64,000 nucleotides of DNA from Kitasatospora gansuensis (GCF_014203705.1 NZ_JACHJR010000001.1:6572001-6636000); one strand, 5' to 3'; positions 15,588 through 25,322 are shown, counted from the stretch's first letter. The notes: generated by a model not told the origin, from the letters alone. Program-made: numbers and translations.

Positions 15588-17273
15588 TCAGATCTCGCCG
15601 GTGGTCAGCGCCCGGGAGTCCGGGACCTGCTGAACAGGAGCGCGGACGGCGCGCTTGCCGTTGACGATCCACTCGTAGGCCCACTCGGCTGACATCAGGG
15701 CGCCCTCCTGCCAGCCGGGGAGGGCGGAGACCTGGTCGCCGATGACGAAGAAGTTGTCCTGGCCCTGGGGGTAGATCAGCGTCGAGTAGAGCTTCTTGTG
15801 CGTCGGTAGCTCCGGCTGCCAGTCGGCCCAGGCGCCGAGCTGGTAGGGCACCTTCAGCCAGGCGATCGACATGCCCAGGGCGTCGGGCACGATCGCGTTG
15901 CCGGCCAGCTCGTCGTGCAGCTTGGTGCCGCCGGTGCGGGCGACGCCGAGGCGTTCCTCGTGCGGGCGGTCGCCGAGGGTCTCGGCCTTCTGGTACGAGT
16001 TGTAGGCGCCGGTCAGGGTGCCCTTGTCGGTGGGGGAGAAGTAGTCGTTGGAGGGATACCAGATCTGGGTGATCTCGTGGTCGACCCAGCTGATGCCGCC
16101 GAAGATCTGGTACCGCTCGGACTCCCAGAAGCGGCGGTTGGCCTGCCAGCCGACCTTGCAGGCGGCGGCGAACGGGGTGTCCTGGACCGCCGAGCGGAAG
16201 TCGTCGGTGAAGCCGTAGAGGGTGACCTGCTTGCGCAGCACCGAGAGCGGGATGTTGCTCAGGCAGTAGTCGAACCGCTCGACCTTGTTGGCGCCGTTCT
16301 CCGTCCAGCCGACGTTCACGCCGGTGCCGTCCAACTGGATACCGAAGACCGGGGTGTTGTACCTGACCGTGCCGGCGGGCAGTGCGGCGGCCGCGTGGCG
16401 CCAGGGGTTGTCCATGCCGCCGACCGGCTGGAACGACGTGGTGTGCCAGTCCAGTTTGGCGTCCTGGTAGAAGTTCTGCTTCCAGAACTCGCTGGCCAGC
16501 AGGTCCTTGAGGAGCAGCGGATCGACCGGCTCCTCCAGCTGGTTGACGGTCAGGGTCTTCGCCCGGCCGGACCGGGTGGAGCCGACGTACTCCTTCTCCT
16601 TCTCGGTGAGTGCGCCGAACTCGATCAGCAGGCTGGTCAGTTGATCGCGCTGGGCCGGGGTCAGCGCGTCGATGCCGGGGGTGGCCTTCGGGATGGCTTG
16701 GGCGAGCAGCTGGGCGACGTAGCCCCGGGTGTCGTTGGCGATCCGGCGGTTGGGCCTGGGGGCGCCCCGCCAGGCCTTGTCGGTCTGGAGGAGATTGGCC
16801 GTGGTGGTGTGGATGTACGGCTCCAGCGGGACCTTGAGCCTGCGGCAGAAGTCGATCATCCGCTGGTGGTGGTACGGGATGCGGCCCGCACCGAGGTTGA
16901 GGTAGAGGTCCTTGTCGAACTGACAGGTCTGGGTGCGGACCGAGCCGTCCGCCCAGACCTCGCTGATCTTGTCGCCGGGGCGGGCCGTGAGGGTCCGTCC
17001 GCCGACCCGGCCCTGCGCCTCCAGCACGGTCACCCGGTACCCGGCCTCGGTGAACTTGAGCGCGGCCGCGAGCCCGGCGGGGCCGGCGCCGAGGACCGCC
17101 ACCGTCCGGCCGTTGCCGACCCGCGGGGCCGGTTTCGCCAGCCCGTCGGTGACGGGCGCGGCCGTGGCCGGGACGGCTCCGGTCATCACCTGCAGCAGGG
17201 TGGCCGAGGTGGCGGCGGCCCCGGCCAGGCTCAGAAAGGAACGGCGGGACGGTGCCTCGTCCGGCTGGTGCAT
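15588..17273 (-). CDS. Tat-exported flavin monoamine oxidase / L-amino-acid oxidase
   Basis: A 561-residue flavoprotein. The N-terminus has a twin-arginine signal (SRRSFLSLAGAAATSATLL, with cleavage near TAAP), so the folded, FAD-loaded enzyme is predicted to be exported. The dinucleotide motif is VAVLGAGPAGLAAA (~residues 58-71) followed by RVGGRTLTAR. The C-terminal FAD signature is NFFVIGDQVSALPGWQEGALMSAEWA. Length and layout match bacterial L-amino-acid oxidases, which deaminate amino acids to 2-keto acids, ammonia and H2O2. The preferred amino acid cannot be read from sequence. It stands alone, with a small inverted repeat in its upstream region. Confidence 0.9.
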   Translation of the reverse strand: MHQPDEAPSRRSFLSLAGAAATSATLLQVMTGAVPATAAPVTDGLAKPAPRVGNGRTVAVLGAGPAGLAAALKFTEAGYRVTVLEAQGRVGGRTLTARPGDKISEVWADGSVRTQTCQFDKDLYLNLGAGRIPYHHQRMIDFCRRLKVPLEPYIHTTTANLLQTDKAWRGAPRPNRRIANDTRGYVAQLLAQAIPKATPGIDALTPAQRDQLTSLLIEFGALTEKEKEYVGSTRSGRAKTLTVNQLEEPVDPLLLKDLLASEFWKQNFYQDAKLDWHTTSFQPVGGMDNPWRHAAAALPAGTVRYNTPVFGIQLDGTGVNVGWTENGANKVERFDYCLSNIPLSVLRKQVTLYGFTDDFRSAVQDTPFAAACKVGWQANRRFWESERYQIFGGISWVDHEITQIWYPSNDYFSPTDKGTLTGAYNSYQKAETLGDRPHEERLGVARTGGTKLHDELAGNAIVPDALGMSIAWLKVPYQLGAWADWQPELPTHKKLYSTLIYPQGQDNFFVIGDQVSALPGWQEGALMSAEWAYEWIVNGKRAVRAPVQQVPDSRALTTGEI

Positions 17274-17297
17274 CGTGTGCTCCTCCAGGAAGTGTCA

Positions 17298-17311
17298 ACT
17301 CGATGTCGAGT
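17298..17311. promoter_or_regulatory. Inverted repeat upstream of amine oxidase gene
   Basis: ACTCGA-TG-TCGAGT lies 24 bases upstream of the amine oxidase ATG, inside a longer imperfect symmetric stretch (GTCAACTCGATGTCGAGTCA). It may be an operator for an unlinked regulator; there is no regulator gene next to it. Confidence 0.35.
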
Positions 17312-17391
17312 CAAGACAGTTCTATGGAGTAGCACACGAACCATCAGTGGGTGTTGCGTGTGCGCACTTTTTCCCACCAACGAGCGAACGG

Positions 17392-18810
17392 TCACCCCCG
17401 CAGGCTCTCCAGCAGCCGGAGCCAGACCTCGCTGATGGTCGGATAAGCGGGAACCGCGTGCCACAGCCGGGCGATCGGGACCTCGCCGACCACGGCGACG
17501 GTGGCGGAGTGCAGCAGTTCGGCGACGGCGGGACCGACGAAGGTGACGCCGACGATCACGTCCCGGTCCAGGTCGACCACCATCCGGGCCCGGCCCCGGT
17601 AGTCGTCGCCGTAGAGCGAGGCGCCCGCCACGTTGCCGATCTCCTGGTCCACGGCGCGGACCCGCAGCCCGGCCCGTTCGGCCTCGGCGAGACTCAGGCC
17701 CACGGAGGCCGCTTCCGGTTCGGTGAACACCACTTGGGGCGCACCCACGGTGTCGGCGGAGGCGGCGTGCGGGCCCCAGCGCGAGGTGTCGACAGCGGTG
17801 CCGGCCGCCCGGGCGGCGATCGCCGCGCCGGTGATCCGGGCCTGGTACTTGCCCTGATGGGTCAGCAGCGCCCGGTGGTTGACGTCGCCGGCGGCGTACA
17901 GCCAGCCGCCCTCGACGGCCCGCACCAGGCAGGAGTCGTCGACGTCCAGCCAGCTGCCGGGTTCCAGGCCGACCGTCTCCAGGCCGATGTCCTCGGTGCG
18001 CGGCACCCGCCCGGTCGCGTACAGCACCTCGTCGGCGAGCACCGTGCCGCCGTCGCCGAGGGTGAGCGTCACCTCGCCGCCGTGCCGGGCCAGTCGGGTC
18101 ACCTCGGTGTCGAGCCGGACGTCCACCCCGGCGGCCGTCAGCCCGGCGAGGACCAGCTCCCCGGCGAACGGTTCCATCCGGTCCAGCACCCCGCCGCCCC
18201 GTACCAGCAGGGTCACCCGGGAGCCCAACCCCTGCCAGGCGGTGGCCATTTCGACCGCCACCACCCCGCCGCCGACCACCGCGAGCCGCCCCGGCACCTT
18301 GGCGGCGCTGGTGGCGTCCCGGCTGGTCCACGGGTGGGCCTCGGCCAGGCCCGGTACGTGGGGCAGCGCGGCCCGGGTGCCGGTGCAGACCGCCACCGCG
18401 TGACGGGCCGTCAGCAGCCGTTCGCCGTCCACCAGGACGGACCGCTCACCGGCCAGCCGGCCGTGACCGCGGACCAGGTCGATACCGGTGGAGCGGAGCC
18501 ACTCGACCTGGCTGTCGTCGTGCCAGTGCCAGGTGAACTCGTCTCGGCGGGCCAGCACGGCGGCCGCGTCCAGCTCCCCGGTGACCGCCTCCCGGGTGCC
18601 GGGCAGCGCCCGCGCGTGCGCCAGCGCCAGCCACGGGCGGAGCAGCGCCTTGCTCGGCATGCAGGCCCAGTACGAGCACTCACCGCCGATCAGCTGACTC
18701 TCCACCAGAACGGTGCTCAGCCCGGCGGCTTTCGCCCGGTCGGCCAGGTTCTCGCCGGTCGGACCGCCGCCGAGGACCACCACGTCGTACTGCTCGGGCT
18801 TGGGGCTCAT
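17392..18810 (-). CDS. Pyridine nucleotide-disulfide oxidoreductase (mercuric reductase/Lpd-like)
   Basis: A 472-residue flavoprotein. FAD-binding VVLGGGPTGENLA is at residues ~11-23. The redox-active pair is Cys45/Cys50 in GGECSYWACMPSK, which has the CxxxxC spacing of the family. The NAD(P)-binding motif is VVGGGVVAVEMATA (~residue 190) and the second FAD motif is YAAGDVNHRALLTHQGKYQA. The C-terminal dimer domain includes LWHAVPAYPTISEVW, placing the usual HxxxxE-type acid-base region as His-Ala-Val-Pro-Ala-Tyr-Pro. No lipoyl-complex or mer genes are nearby, so its disulfide substrate is unknown. The start is ATG 18810. Confidence 0.9.
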   Translation of the reverse strand: MSPKPEQYDVVVLGGGPTGENLADRAKAAGLSTVLVESQLIGGECSYWACMPSKALLRPWLALAHARALPGTREAVTGELDAAAVLARRDEFTWHWHDDSQVEWLRSTGIDLVRGHGRLAGERSVLVDGERLLTARHAVAVCTGTRAALPHVPGLAEAHPWTSRDATSAAKVPGRLAVVGGGVVAVEMATAWQGLGSRVTLLVRGGGVLDRMEPFAGELVLAGLTAAGVDVRLDTEVTRLARHGGEVTLTLGDGGTVLADEVLYATGRVPRTEDIGLETVGLEPGSWLDVDDSCLVRAVEGGWLYAAGDVNHRALLTHQGKYQARITGAAIAARAAGTAVDTSRWGPHAASADTVGAPQVVFTEPEAASVGLSLAEAERAGLRVRAVDQEIGNVAGASLYGDDYRGRARMVVDLDRDVIVGVTFVGPAVAELLHSATVAVVGEVPIARLWHAVPAYPTISEVWLRLLESLRG

Positions 18811-18952
18811 CGCTTCACGCTCTCGCTCGACCGGCCGGGTACCGCGCCCATCCTGCGCCCGGGGCGGTGCGCCCCGCCAGTGCCGCCCCGGCGTGTCGCC
18901 GATGGTGGGCACCCCTGCCGCCCCCGCTTGCGGTCTGGCATGATTCCGGCTC

Positions 18953-20245
18953 ATGCCCACCCCTGCCGTCGCGCCCGTCGCGCCTCACGACCCGAGCCCG
19001 AGCGTCTGCCCGGACTGTGCCGCCGTACTGGAGGCCGACGAGCGGTTCCCGGTCTGGTGCCCGGCCTGCGAGTGGAACCTGCAACCGGCCGAGCCCGTCC
19101 GGGAGCTGACTCCGAAGCAGCGCCGCCGGGCCGAGCGCGCGGAACGCCGCGCGAAGGCCGGGAAGCGCAAGTTCCAGGCCCGGGTGGAGGGACTGTTCGA
19201 CGCCCTGCTGAACGGTGATGCCGCGGCCGTCGGCCGGGACTGGCTGCTGGCGGCGACCCTGGCCGGGGCGGTGCACCTGGTCTCGCTGACCGTGCTGGGC
19301 GGCTCGACGGCGCTGTTGCTGTTCGGGACCTGGCCGCTGCGCGCGGTCGCGGTCTGCTGCCTGGGGCTCGGCTTCCTGCTCCGCCCCCGGTTCGGCCGGA
19401 TCCGCCCCGACGAGACCTACCTGACCCGGGCCGAGGCGCCCGCGCTGTACGCCCTGGCGGACCGGGTGGCGGCGGCGGTGGGTGCCCGGCCGGTCGACCA
19501 CATCCGGGCCGACGGGAGGTTCAACGCCTCGTTCCGCCGGGCCGGGCTGCGCCGCCGGAGCGTGCTGTCGATCGGGCTGCCGCTCTGGAGCACGCTCACC
19601 CCGTCGCAGCGGGTCGCCGTGCTGGGGCACGAGTTCGGGCACGACGTGAACGGCGACCACCGGCGCGGCATCTGGTTGAACTGGGCGCTGACCGCGCTGG
19701 AGGAGTGGCACCTGATCATCCAGCCGACCAGCTTCCTCGCCCGGCTGCTGCTGGCGGCGCCGAAGTGGCTGACCGGGCGGCTGCTGGAACTGATGGACCG
19801 GCTCACCGTGCGATCCGGCCAGGCCGCCGAGTACCGGGCCGACGAGCTGTCGGCCCGGGTGACCTCGGTCGAGACCGCTCGGCAGACCCTCGAGGCGCTG
19901 CTGCTCCGCCCGAGCGCCGAGACGGTGCAGCTCCGCTACCGCAGCCTGCCGAGGCAGCGCAGCGGCCCGAACGCCGGTCGCCCCGAGGCGGACCTGTGGG
20001 CCGAACTCGGCGCGCTGGCCGGCAGCCTGACCCCGCTGGAGCGGGAGCGCCGACTGCGGCTGTCCGTCCGGGAAGCCGGTGCGGTGGACTCCACCCACCC
20101 GCCGACCCACCTCCGGATCAAGCTGATCGGCCGCCGCCCCGTCGACGCGCACCCGGTGCTGTTCGGCGCGGCCGAGCAGGCGGCGGTGGAAGCCGAGCTG
20201 GCACCGGCCCGGGACCGGTTGGTCCGCGAGCTGCTGCCGGGCTGA
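18953..20245 (+). CDS. M48-family zinc metalloprotease with N-terminal zinc ribbon
   Basis: A 430-residue membrane protease. An N-terminal four-cysteine knuckle (CPDCAAVLEADERFPVWCPAC, residues ~18-38) precedes a charged linker and two or more hydrophobic segments (~residues 95-140). The peptidase domain has VLGHEFGHDVNGDH, with zinc ligands His226 and His230 and catalytic Glu227; the third ligand is Glu in AAEYRADELSARV. M48 (HtpX/Ste24-like) proteases degrade or process membrane proteins. The N-terminal zinc ribbon is an actinobacterial addition of unknown role. It lies 60 bases upstream of the ABC exporter pair on the same strand. Confidence 0.9.
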   Translation: MPTPAVAPVAPHDPSPSVCPDCAAVLEADERFPVWCPACEWNLQPAEPVRELTPKQRRRAERAERRAKAGKRKFQARVEGLFDALLNGDAAAVGRDWLLAATLAGAVHLVSLTVLGGSTALLLFGTWPLRAVAVCCLGLGFLLRPRFGRIRPDETYLTRAEAPALYALADRVAAAVGARPVDHIRADGRFNASFRRAGLRRRSVLSIGLPLWSTLTPSQRVAVLGHEFGHDVNGDHRRGIWLNWALTALEEWHLIIQPTSFLARLLLAAPKWLTGRLLELMDRLTVRSGQAAEYRADELSARVTSVETARQTLEALLLRPSAETVQLRYRSLPRQRSGPNAGRPEADLWAELGALAGSLTPLERERRLRLSVREAGAVDSTHPPTHLRIKLIGRRPVDAHPVLFGAAEQAAVEAELAPARDRLVRELLPG

Positions 20246-20305
20246 CCAGCGCCGCGGCCGAAAAATCGGAGGCCCGGCGGCGGACCGTGCGGTTAGGGTA
20301 CGGCG

Positions 20306-22048
20306 GTGACCGAGCTGAGTCAGGACCCGGGCGAGCCGGACGTGCGCAGTGCCGGGCGGTACCTCTGGTGGCTGGCGGTCAGTCAGCGCAGACGGGTGGC
20401 CGCGGGGGCGGTGTTCGGCACGGTCTGGATGCTGGGTCTGGTCCTCCCGTCCTACCTGCTGTCCCGCGCGGTCGACGACGGGCTGAAGGCGGGCCGCCCC
20501 GGCGCGCTGGTCGGCTGGTCGCTGGCGCTGGTGGTGGTCGGGACGACCACCGCGCTGATCGGCGTCGCCCGGCACCGCACGATGACCAAGGTCCGGATGG
20601 ACGCCACCTTCCGTACCGTCCGGGTGGTGGTCCGGCAGGCCGTCCGGCTCGGGTCGGTGCTGTCCGGGCAGACGGCCGCCGGTGAGGTGGTGACCATCGG
20701 TGTCGCCGACGTGCAGCGGATGAGCGCGACCCTGACCATGACCGGACCGGGCGTCGGCGCGGTGATCACGTACCTGGTGGTCGCGGCGCTGCTGCTGGAC
20801 ATCTCCCCGCTGCTGGCGGCCTTGGTGCTGCTCGGTGTACCGCTGCTCGCGCTGCTGATCGGGCCGATGCTCGGCCGGCTCCAGGGCGCGGAGGCCAGGT
20901 ACCGCGAGCGGCAGGGCAGGCTGGCGGGCCGGTTCGAGGACATGGTCGGCGGGCTGCGGGTGCTGCACGGGCTCGGTGGCAAGGAGGTGTACGCCGCCCG
21001 GTACCGGCACGACTCGCAGCAGCAACTGACGGACGGCTACCGGGTCGGCGCGGTGACCAGCTGGATCCAGTCGCTCGGCGCCGGGCTGCCGATCCTGTTC
21101 CTGGCGGCCGTGACCTGGGTGGCCGCCCGGCTGGCGGCGCAGGGCAGCATCACGGTCGGCGAGCTGGTCGCGGTGTACGGGTACACGGCGGCGCTGAACA
21201 TCCCGGTCTGGTTCATGATCGAGGGCGGCCAGGACCTCAGCCGGGCGCTGGTGGCCGCCCGGCGTACGGTGCGGTTCCTCTCCCTGACCCCCCGTCAGGA
21301 CGGCTCGGACGTTCCGGCCCCGGAGGGCGCCGAGCCGCTGCGCGATCTCGAGTCGGGGGTCGAGGTGGCCCCCGGCCGGTTCACCGTGCTGGCCTGCGCC
21401 CGGCCCGGCGACTCCGCTGCGGTGGTCGACCGGCTGGCCCGGTTCACCGACGCCGAGGGCTGTACCTGGGGCACCGTCGGGCTGGACCAGGTCGGGCTGG
21501 CGACCGTGCGCGAGCGGATCCTGATCGCCGACAACGAGGCGGCGCTGTTCGCCGGGTCGCTCCGGGAACTGCTCACCGGTCGTCAGGAGCAGGAGGACAA
21601 GGCGCTGCTGGAGGCCCTCGAAGCGGCGGCCGCGCTGGACGTGATGCGCGGGCTGCCCGCCGGGTTCGAGTCGACCGTGGACGCTGAGGGCCGCAACCTG
21701 TCCGGCGGCCAGCGGCAGCGGCTGCGACTGGCCCGGGCGCTGCTCGCCGACCCGGAGATCCTGCTCGCGGTCGAGCCGACCTCGGCCGTCGACTCGCACA
21801 CCGAGGCGGCGATGGCCGCCGGGCTGCGGGCCTTCCGCGCGGGCCGCACCACCCTGGTCACCAGTACCTCGCCGCTGCTCCTCGACCGGGCCGACACCGT
21901 CGTCCACCTGGTGGACGGGCGGGTGGCGGCCACCGGTCCGCACCGCGAGCTGCTCCGCGACCACCCCGGCTACCGGGCCCTGGTCACCCGGGACGAGCCC
22001 GCCACTTCGCTGCCCGCCCCGCGCACCGCCGAGGAGTCCGTCCGATGA
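20306..22048 (+). CDS. ABC exporter half-transporter 1 (degenerate ATP site)
   Basis: A 580-residue fusion of a six-helix transmembrane domain (residues ~25-300) and a nucleotide-binding domain (~335-560). The NBD is degenerate: the Walker A position reads CARPGDSAAV with no GK[S/T], the Walker B reads ILLAVEPTSAVD with Val in place of the magnesium-binding Asp, and the switch histidine is missing (LVTSTSPLLLDRAD). The signature LSGGQRQRLRLARALL is intact. It overlaps the next gene by ATGA, so the two are translationally coupled and surely form a heterodimer. The start is GTG 20306. The substrate could be a lipid, peptide or drug; nothing nearby tells. Confidence 0.92.
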   Translation: MTELSQDPGEPDVRSAGRYLWWLAVSQRRRVAAGAVFGTVWMLGLVLPSYLLSRAVDDGLKAGRPGALVGWSLALVVVGTTTALIGVARHRTMTKVRMDATFRTVRVVVRQAVRLGSVLSGQTAAGEVVTIGVADVQRMSATLTMTGPGVGAVITYLVVAALLLDISPLLAALVLLGVPLLALLIGPMLGRLQGAEARYRERQGRLAGRFEDMVGGLRVLHGLGGKEVYAARYRHDSQQQLTDGYRVGAVTSWIQSLGAGLPILFLAAVTWVAARLAAQGSITVGELVAVYGYTAALNIPVWFMIEGGQDLSRALVAARRTVRFLSLTPRQDGSDVPAPEGAEPLRDLESGVEVAPGRFTVLACARPGDSAAVVDRLARFTDAEGCTWGTVGLDQVGLATVRERILIADNEAALFAGSLRELLTGRQEQEDKALLEALEAAAALDVMRGLPAGFESTVDAEGRNLSGGQRQRLRLARALLADPEILLAVEPTSAVDSHTEAAMAAGLRAFRAGRTTLVTSTSPLLLDRADTVVHLVDGRVAATGPHRELLRDHPGYRALVTRDEPATSLPAPRTAEESVR

Positions 22049-23793
22049 CCACCGCACCCACCGGCGCCGCCCACCAGCTCCCGGTCGCGGGCGTGCCCGA
22101 GGTGCGCCGCGCCGCTCGGGAGCTGATCCGGCAGGACCGCCGGGCGTTGGCCGGGGTCATGGCCCTGAACGTGCTGGCCGCCGCTGCGGGCCTGGCCGGT
22201 CCCGCGCTGCTCGGCCGGATCATCGACCGGGTCGGCGCCGGTGCCGGGGCGGCCGCCGTGGACCGGCTCGCGCTGGCGGTGCTGGTCTGCGCCCTGCTGC
22301 AGCTGCTGCTCACCCGGCAGGCCCGCTACCTCGGCCACCGGATCGGCGAACGGACCTCCGCCCGGGTCCGGGAACGGTTCGTCGAGCGGGCCCTCGACCT
22401 GCCGCCGACCGTGGTCGAACGCGCGGGCACCGGCGATCTGACGGCCCGTGGCACCACCGACGTGGCGGAGGTCGGCACCATGCTGCGGGACTCCGCGCCC
22501 CGGGTCTTCATCGCCGTGCTCGAGGTGCTGTTCATCCTCGGCGCGGTCCTGCTGATCAACCCGCTGCTCGGCGCCTGCGGTGCCCTCGGGCTCTCCGGCA
22601 TCTGGTTCGGCACCCGCTGGTACCTGCGTCGGGCCCGCACGGCGTACCTGACCGAGGGCGCGGCCAACTCCGCCGTCGCCGAGGTGCTGGCCGCCACCGC
22701 CGCCGGGGCCAGGACGGTGGAGGCCCTCGGTCTCCAGCAGCGCCGGACCGCCGCCGCCGAGACGGTGATCGCCACCGCCCGGCGGGCCCGGTTGCGGACG
22801 CTGTACCTGCGCAGCGTGTTCTTCCCGGTGATCGACGCCTCCTACCTGGTCCCGGTGGCGATCGTGCTGCTGATCGGCGGCCCGTTGCACGCGCACGGCG
22901 TGCTGAGCCTGGGCGCCGTGGTGGCCACCGCGATGTACCTGCGCCGGCTGGCCGACCCGCTGGACGTGGTGCTGCTCCAGGTCGAGCAACTCCAGAGCAG
23001 CGGCGCCTCGTTCGCCCGGGTGGAGGGGATCGGCACCGCCCCGAGGACCGGGACCGGCGGCGCCGGCACGCCGGTGGACGACCGGATCGAGGTCACCGGC
23101 GTCCGCTACGGCTACGACGGCGGCCCGGACGTGCTGCACGGCGTGGAGCTGACGGTCCGTCCGGGCGAACGGCTCGCTGTGGTGGGCCCGTCCGGCTCGG
23201 GGAAGAGCACCCTGAGCCGCCTGCTGGCCGGGATGGACCGGCCGCGGGCCGGCAGTGTGACGGTCGGCGGGGTGCCGATCGCGGACCTCGACCCGGAGGC
23301 GCTGCGCCGCCAGGTCGTGCTGGTCACCCAGGAGCACCACGTCTTCCTCGGCACCCTGCGGGACAACCTGCGGATCGCCGCCCCCGAGGCCGGGGACGAC
23401 GACCTGCTGGCCGCGCTGGACGCGGTGGGCTGGGCGCACCCGCTGCCGGACGGCCTGGACACCGAGCTCGGCCCGGCCGGTCACCGGCTGGACGGCGCCC
23501 AGTCCCAGCAGCTCGCGCTGGCCCGGGTGGTGCTGGCCGACCCGCACACGCTGATCCTGGACGAGGCGACCGCCCTGCTCGACCCGACCGCCGCCCGGGC
23601 CACCGAACGCGCGCTGGCCGCCGTACTGGAGGGCCGGACGGTGATCGCGGTGGCGCACCGGCTGCACACCGCGCACGACGCCGACCGGGTGGCCGTGATG
23701 GAGGACGGCCGGCTCACCGAGCTCGGCAGCCACCACGAACTGGTCGCCGCGGGCGGTCCGTACGCGGCGCTCTGGCGGTCCTGGCAGCAGTGA
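22045..23793 (+). CDS. ABC exporter half-transporter 2 (catalytically intact Walker motifs)
   Basis: A 582-residue partner of the preceding protein, with a six-helix membrane domain followed by an NBD. Walker A VGPSGSGKSTLSRLL (~residues 379-393), Walker B LILDEATALLD and the H-loop AVAHRLHTAHDADRV are all intact, but the signature motif is degraded to LDGAQSQQLALARVVL. This is the mirror image of the first subunit. The dimer therefore has one complete ATP site (this Walker A/B plus the partner's LSGGQ) and one dead site. It starts within the stop codon of the first gene. Confidence 0.93.
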   Translation: MTTAPTGAAHQLPVAGVPEVRRAARELIRQDRRALAGVMALNVLAAAAGLAGPALLGRIIDRVGAGAGAAAVDRLALAVLVCALLQLLLTRQARYLGHRIGERTSARVRERFVERALDLPPTVVERAGTGDLTARGTTDVAEVGTMLRDSAPRVFIAVLEVLFILGAVLLINPLLGACGALGLSGIWFGTRWYLRRARTAYLTEGAANSAVAEVLAATAAGARTVEALGLQQRRTAAAETVIATARRARLRTLYLRSVFFPVIDASYLVPVAIVLLIGGPLHAHGVLSLGAVVATAMYLRRLADPLDVVLLQVEQLQSSGASFARVEGIGTAPRTGTGGAGTPVDDRIEVTGVRYGYDGGPDVLHGVELTVRPGERLAVVGPSGSGKSTLSRLLAGMDRPRAGSVTVGGVPIADLDPEALRRQVVLVTQEHHVFLGTLRDNLRIAAPEAGDDDLLAALDAVGWAHPLPDGLDTELGPAGHRLDGAQSQQLALARVVLADPHTLILDEATALLDPTAARATERALAAVLEGRTVIAVAHRLHTAHDADRVAVMEDGRLTELGSHHELVAAGGPYAALWRSWQQ

Positions 23794-23815
23794 CCGTCAG
23801 GCAGTGGAGGGACCA

Positions 23816-25297
23816 TCAGGCCGTGGCGAGCTCCGGCTCGGGCTGAGCGGTCATCAGGCGCTGCGGCCGGCGCACCAGCAGGTAGCCGAGGCCGGTCAGG
23901 GTGACCAGGCCGACGCCGAGCAGGGCGGCCCAGACCTGGTACCAGGGGGCGCCGGGCGGCACCAGGACGGCGCGCGGCCAGCAGATGTTGACCACCTCGA
24001 AGCCGGTCCACAGCACGGCGAGCAGGTTGACCGGGGTGCCCCAGCGGCCGAGCGAGACGGCGCCGGCGGGGCGCCAGGTGCCGCGCAGCCTGGCGGTCAG
24101 CGCGGCCACGCTGAGCAGGAAGAACGGCAGGAAGGTGGCCGCGCTGCCGAAGGTGATCAGGCTGCCGATCGCGGTGGACTCCAGGCCGAGCGGCAGCGCG
24201 GCGGCGCTGACCAGGGTGGCGGCGACCAGGCCGCCGATCGGGGCCTGACGGCGGTTCACCTTGCGGACCTGACGGGAGAACGGGAAGACGCCGTCCCGGG
24301 CGAGCGAGTACAGGCCCCGGGCAGCGCCGCCCTGGGAGGCCATCAGGCAGGCGGTGAAGCTGACCACGACCACCAGCACGAAGGGCTTGGCCGACCAGTC
24401 GCCGAAGCCGGTCACCACGGCGGTGGTGACCGGGTCGAGGTCCTGACCGGCGATCACGGCGGCCGGGTCGGGGTGCGCGAGCACCACCGAGACGGCGTTC
24501 AGGATCACCACGACACCCACGCTGAGCAGCGCCCAGCGCATCGCGCGCGGCACCTGGCGGGCGGCGTCCTTGGTCTCCTCGGCGGTGGAGACGCAGGCGT
24601 CGAAGCCGATGAAGGCCCAGCCGCCGACCGCGATCACGGCGAGCAGCGAGCCGAGCCCGCCGGTGCCGGTGACGGCGGAGGCGTCCAGGGTGTCGGTGAG
24701 CAGCGCGAAGCCGTGCTGACGGAAGAACAGCAGCAGGGCCAGGCCGACCAGCACCGAGGCGATCAGTTCGGCGGCGATCCCGGCCGAGACGAACCAGCGC
24801 AGCAGGTTGATGCCGTAGGCGTTGACCAGCGTGCAGCAGAGCATGAACGCGGCGGCCACCAGCACCAGCCCGACCGGGGTCGGGGTGGCCCCGACCAGGG
24901 CGAAGAGCCAGGGCGCGGCCAGGTAGGCGACCGTGGTGTTGGCGAACATCACCGCGAACTGCCAGAGCCAGCCGCTCATCCAGGCGAAGCCGGGCCCGAC
25001 CAGCCGCCGGGCCCACTGGTACGCGCCGCCGGCCAGCGGCCACTGCGAGGCGAGCTCGGAGTAGACCGCGACCACCAGCAGCTGGCCGAGCAGGCAGACC
25101 GGCAGGGCCCAGATCCAGGCACCGCCCTGGATGCTCATGCCGACCTGGGCCACCGCGTAGAGGCCCACCACGGGGGAGACCACGGCGAAGCCCATCGAGA
25201 TGTTGCCGAGCACGCCGAGGCTGCGGCGCAGCTCCTGGCGGTAGCCGAGGGCGGCCAGCCGCTCGGCGTCGGAGGAGGGGACGGTTCTCTCGGTCAT
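23816..25297 (-). CDS. APC-family amino acid permease
   Basis: A 493-residue membrane protein with about 12 hydrophobic segments. The APC/amino acid-polyamine transporter pattern is clear: GVLGNISMGFAVVSP at TM1, LAGGAYQWARRLVG between TM2 and TM3, GGWAFIGFDACVSTAEETKDA at TM6-7, and SLARDGVFPFSRQVRKVN in the conserved cytoplasmic loop. It resembles GABA/amino acid permeases of the ACT subfamily. It is divergent from a TetR regulator with a perfect inverted repeat just upstream, so uptake is probably repressor-controlled. The substrate is unknown. Confidence 0.9.
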   Translation of the reverse strand: MTERTVPSSDAERLAALGYRQELRRSLGVLGNISMGFAVVSPVVGLYAVAQVGMSIQGGAWIWALPVCLLGQLLVVAVYSELASQWPLAGGAYQWARRLVGPGFAWMSGWLWQFAVMFANTTVAYLAAPWLFALVGATPTPVGLVLVAAAFMLCCTLVNAYGINLLRWFVSAGIAAELIASVLVGLALLLFFRQHGFALLTDTLDASAVTGTGGLGSLLAVIAVGGWAFIGFDACVSTAEETKDAARQVPRAMRWALLSVGVVVILNAVSVVLAHPDPAAVIAGQDLDPVTTAVVTGFGDWSAKPFVLVVVVSFTACLMASQGGAARGLYSLARDGVFPFSRQVRKVNRRQAPIGGLVAATLVSAAALPLGLESTAIGSLITFGSAATFLPFFLLSVAALTARLRGTWRPAGAVSLGRWGTPVNLLAVLWTGFEVVNICWPRAVLVPPGAPWYQVWAALLGVGLVTLTGLGYLLVRRPQRLMTAQPEPELATA

Positions 25298-25322
25298 CGG
25301 GAAGCCACCTTGCCGTCATAAA

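Noticed and set aside
18815..22057. A 1080-codon open frame on the minus strand
   Set aside because: It runs antisense to the M48 protease and ABC exporter genes and has the Arg/Gln/Pro/Gly-rich composition of a shadow frame in high-GC DNA. No domain or ribosome site supports it.
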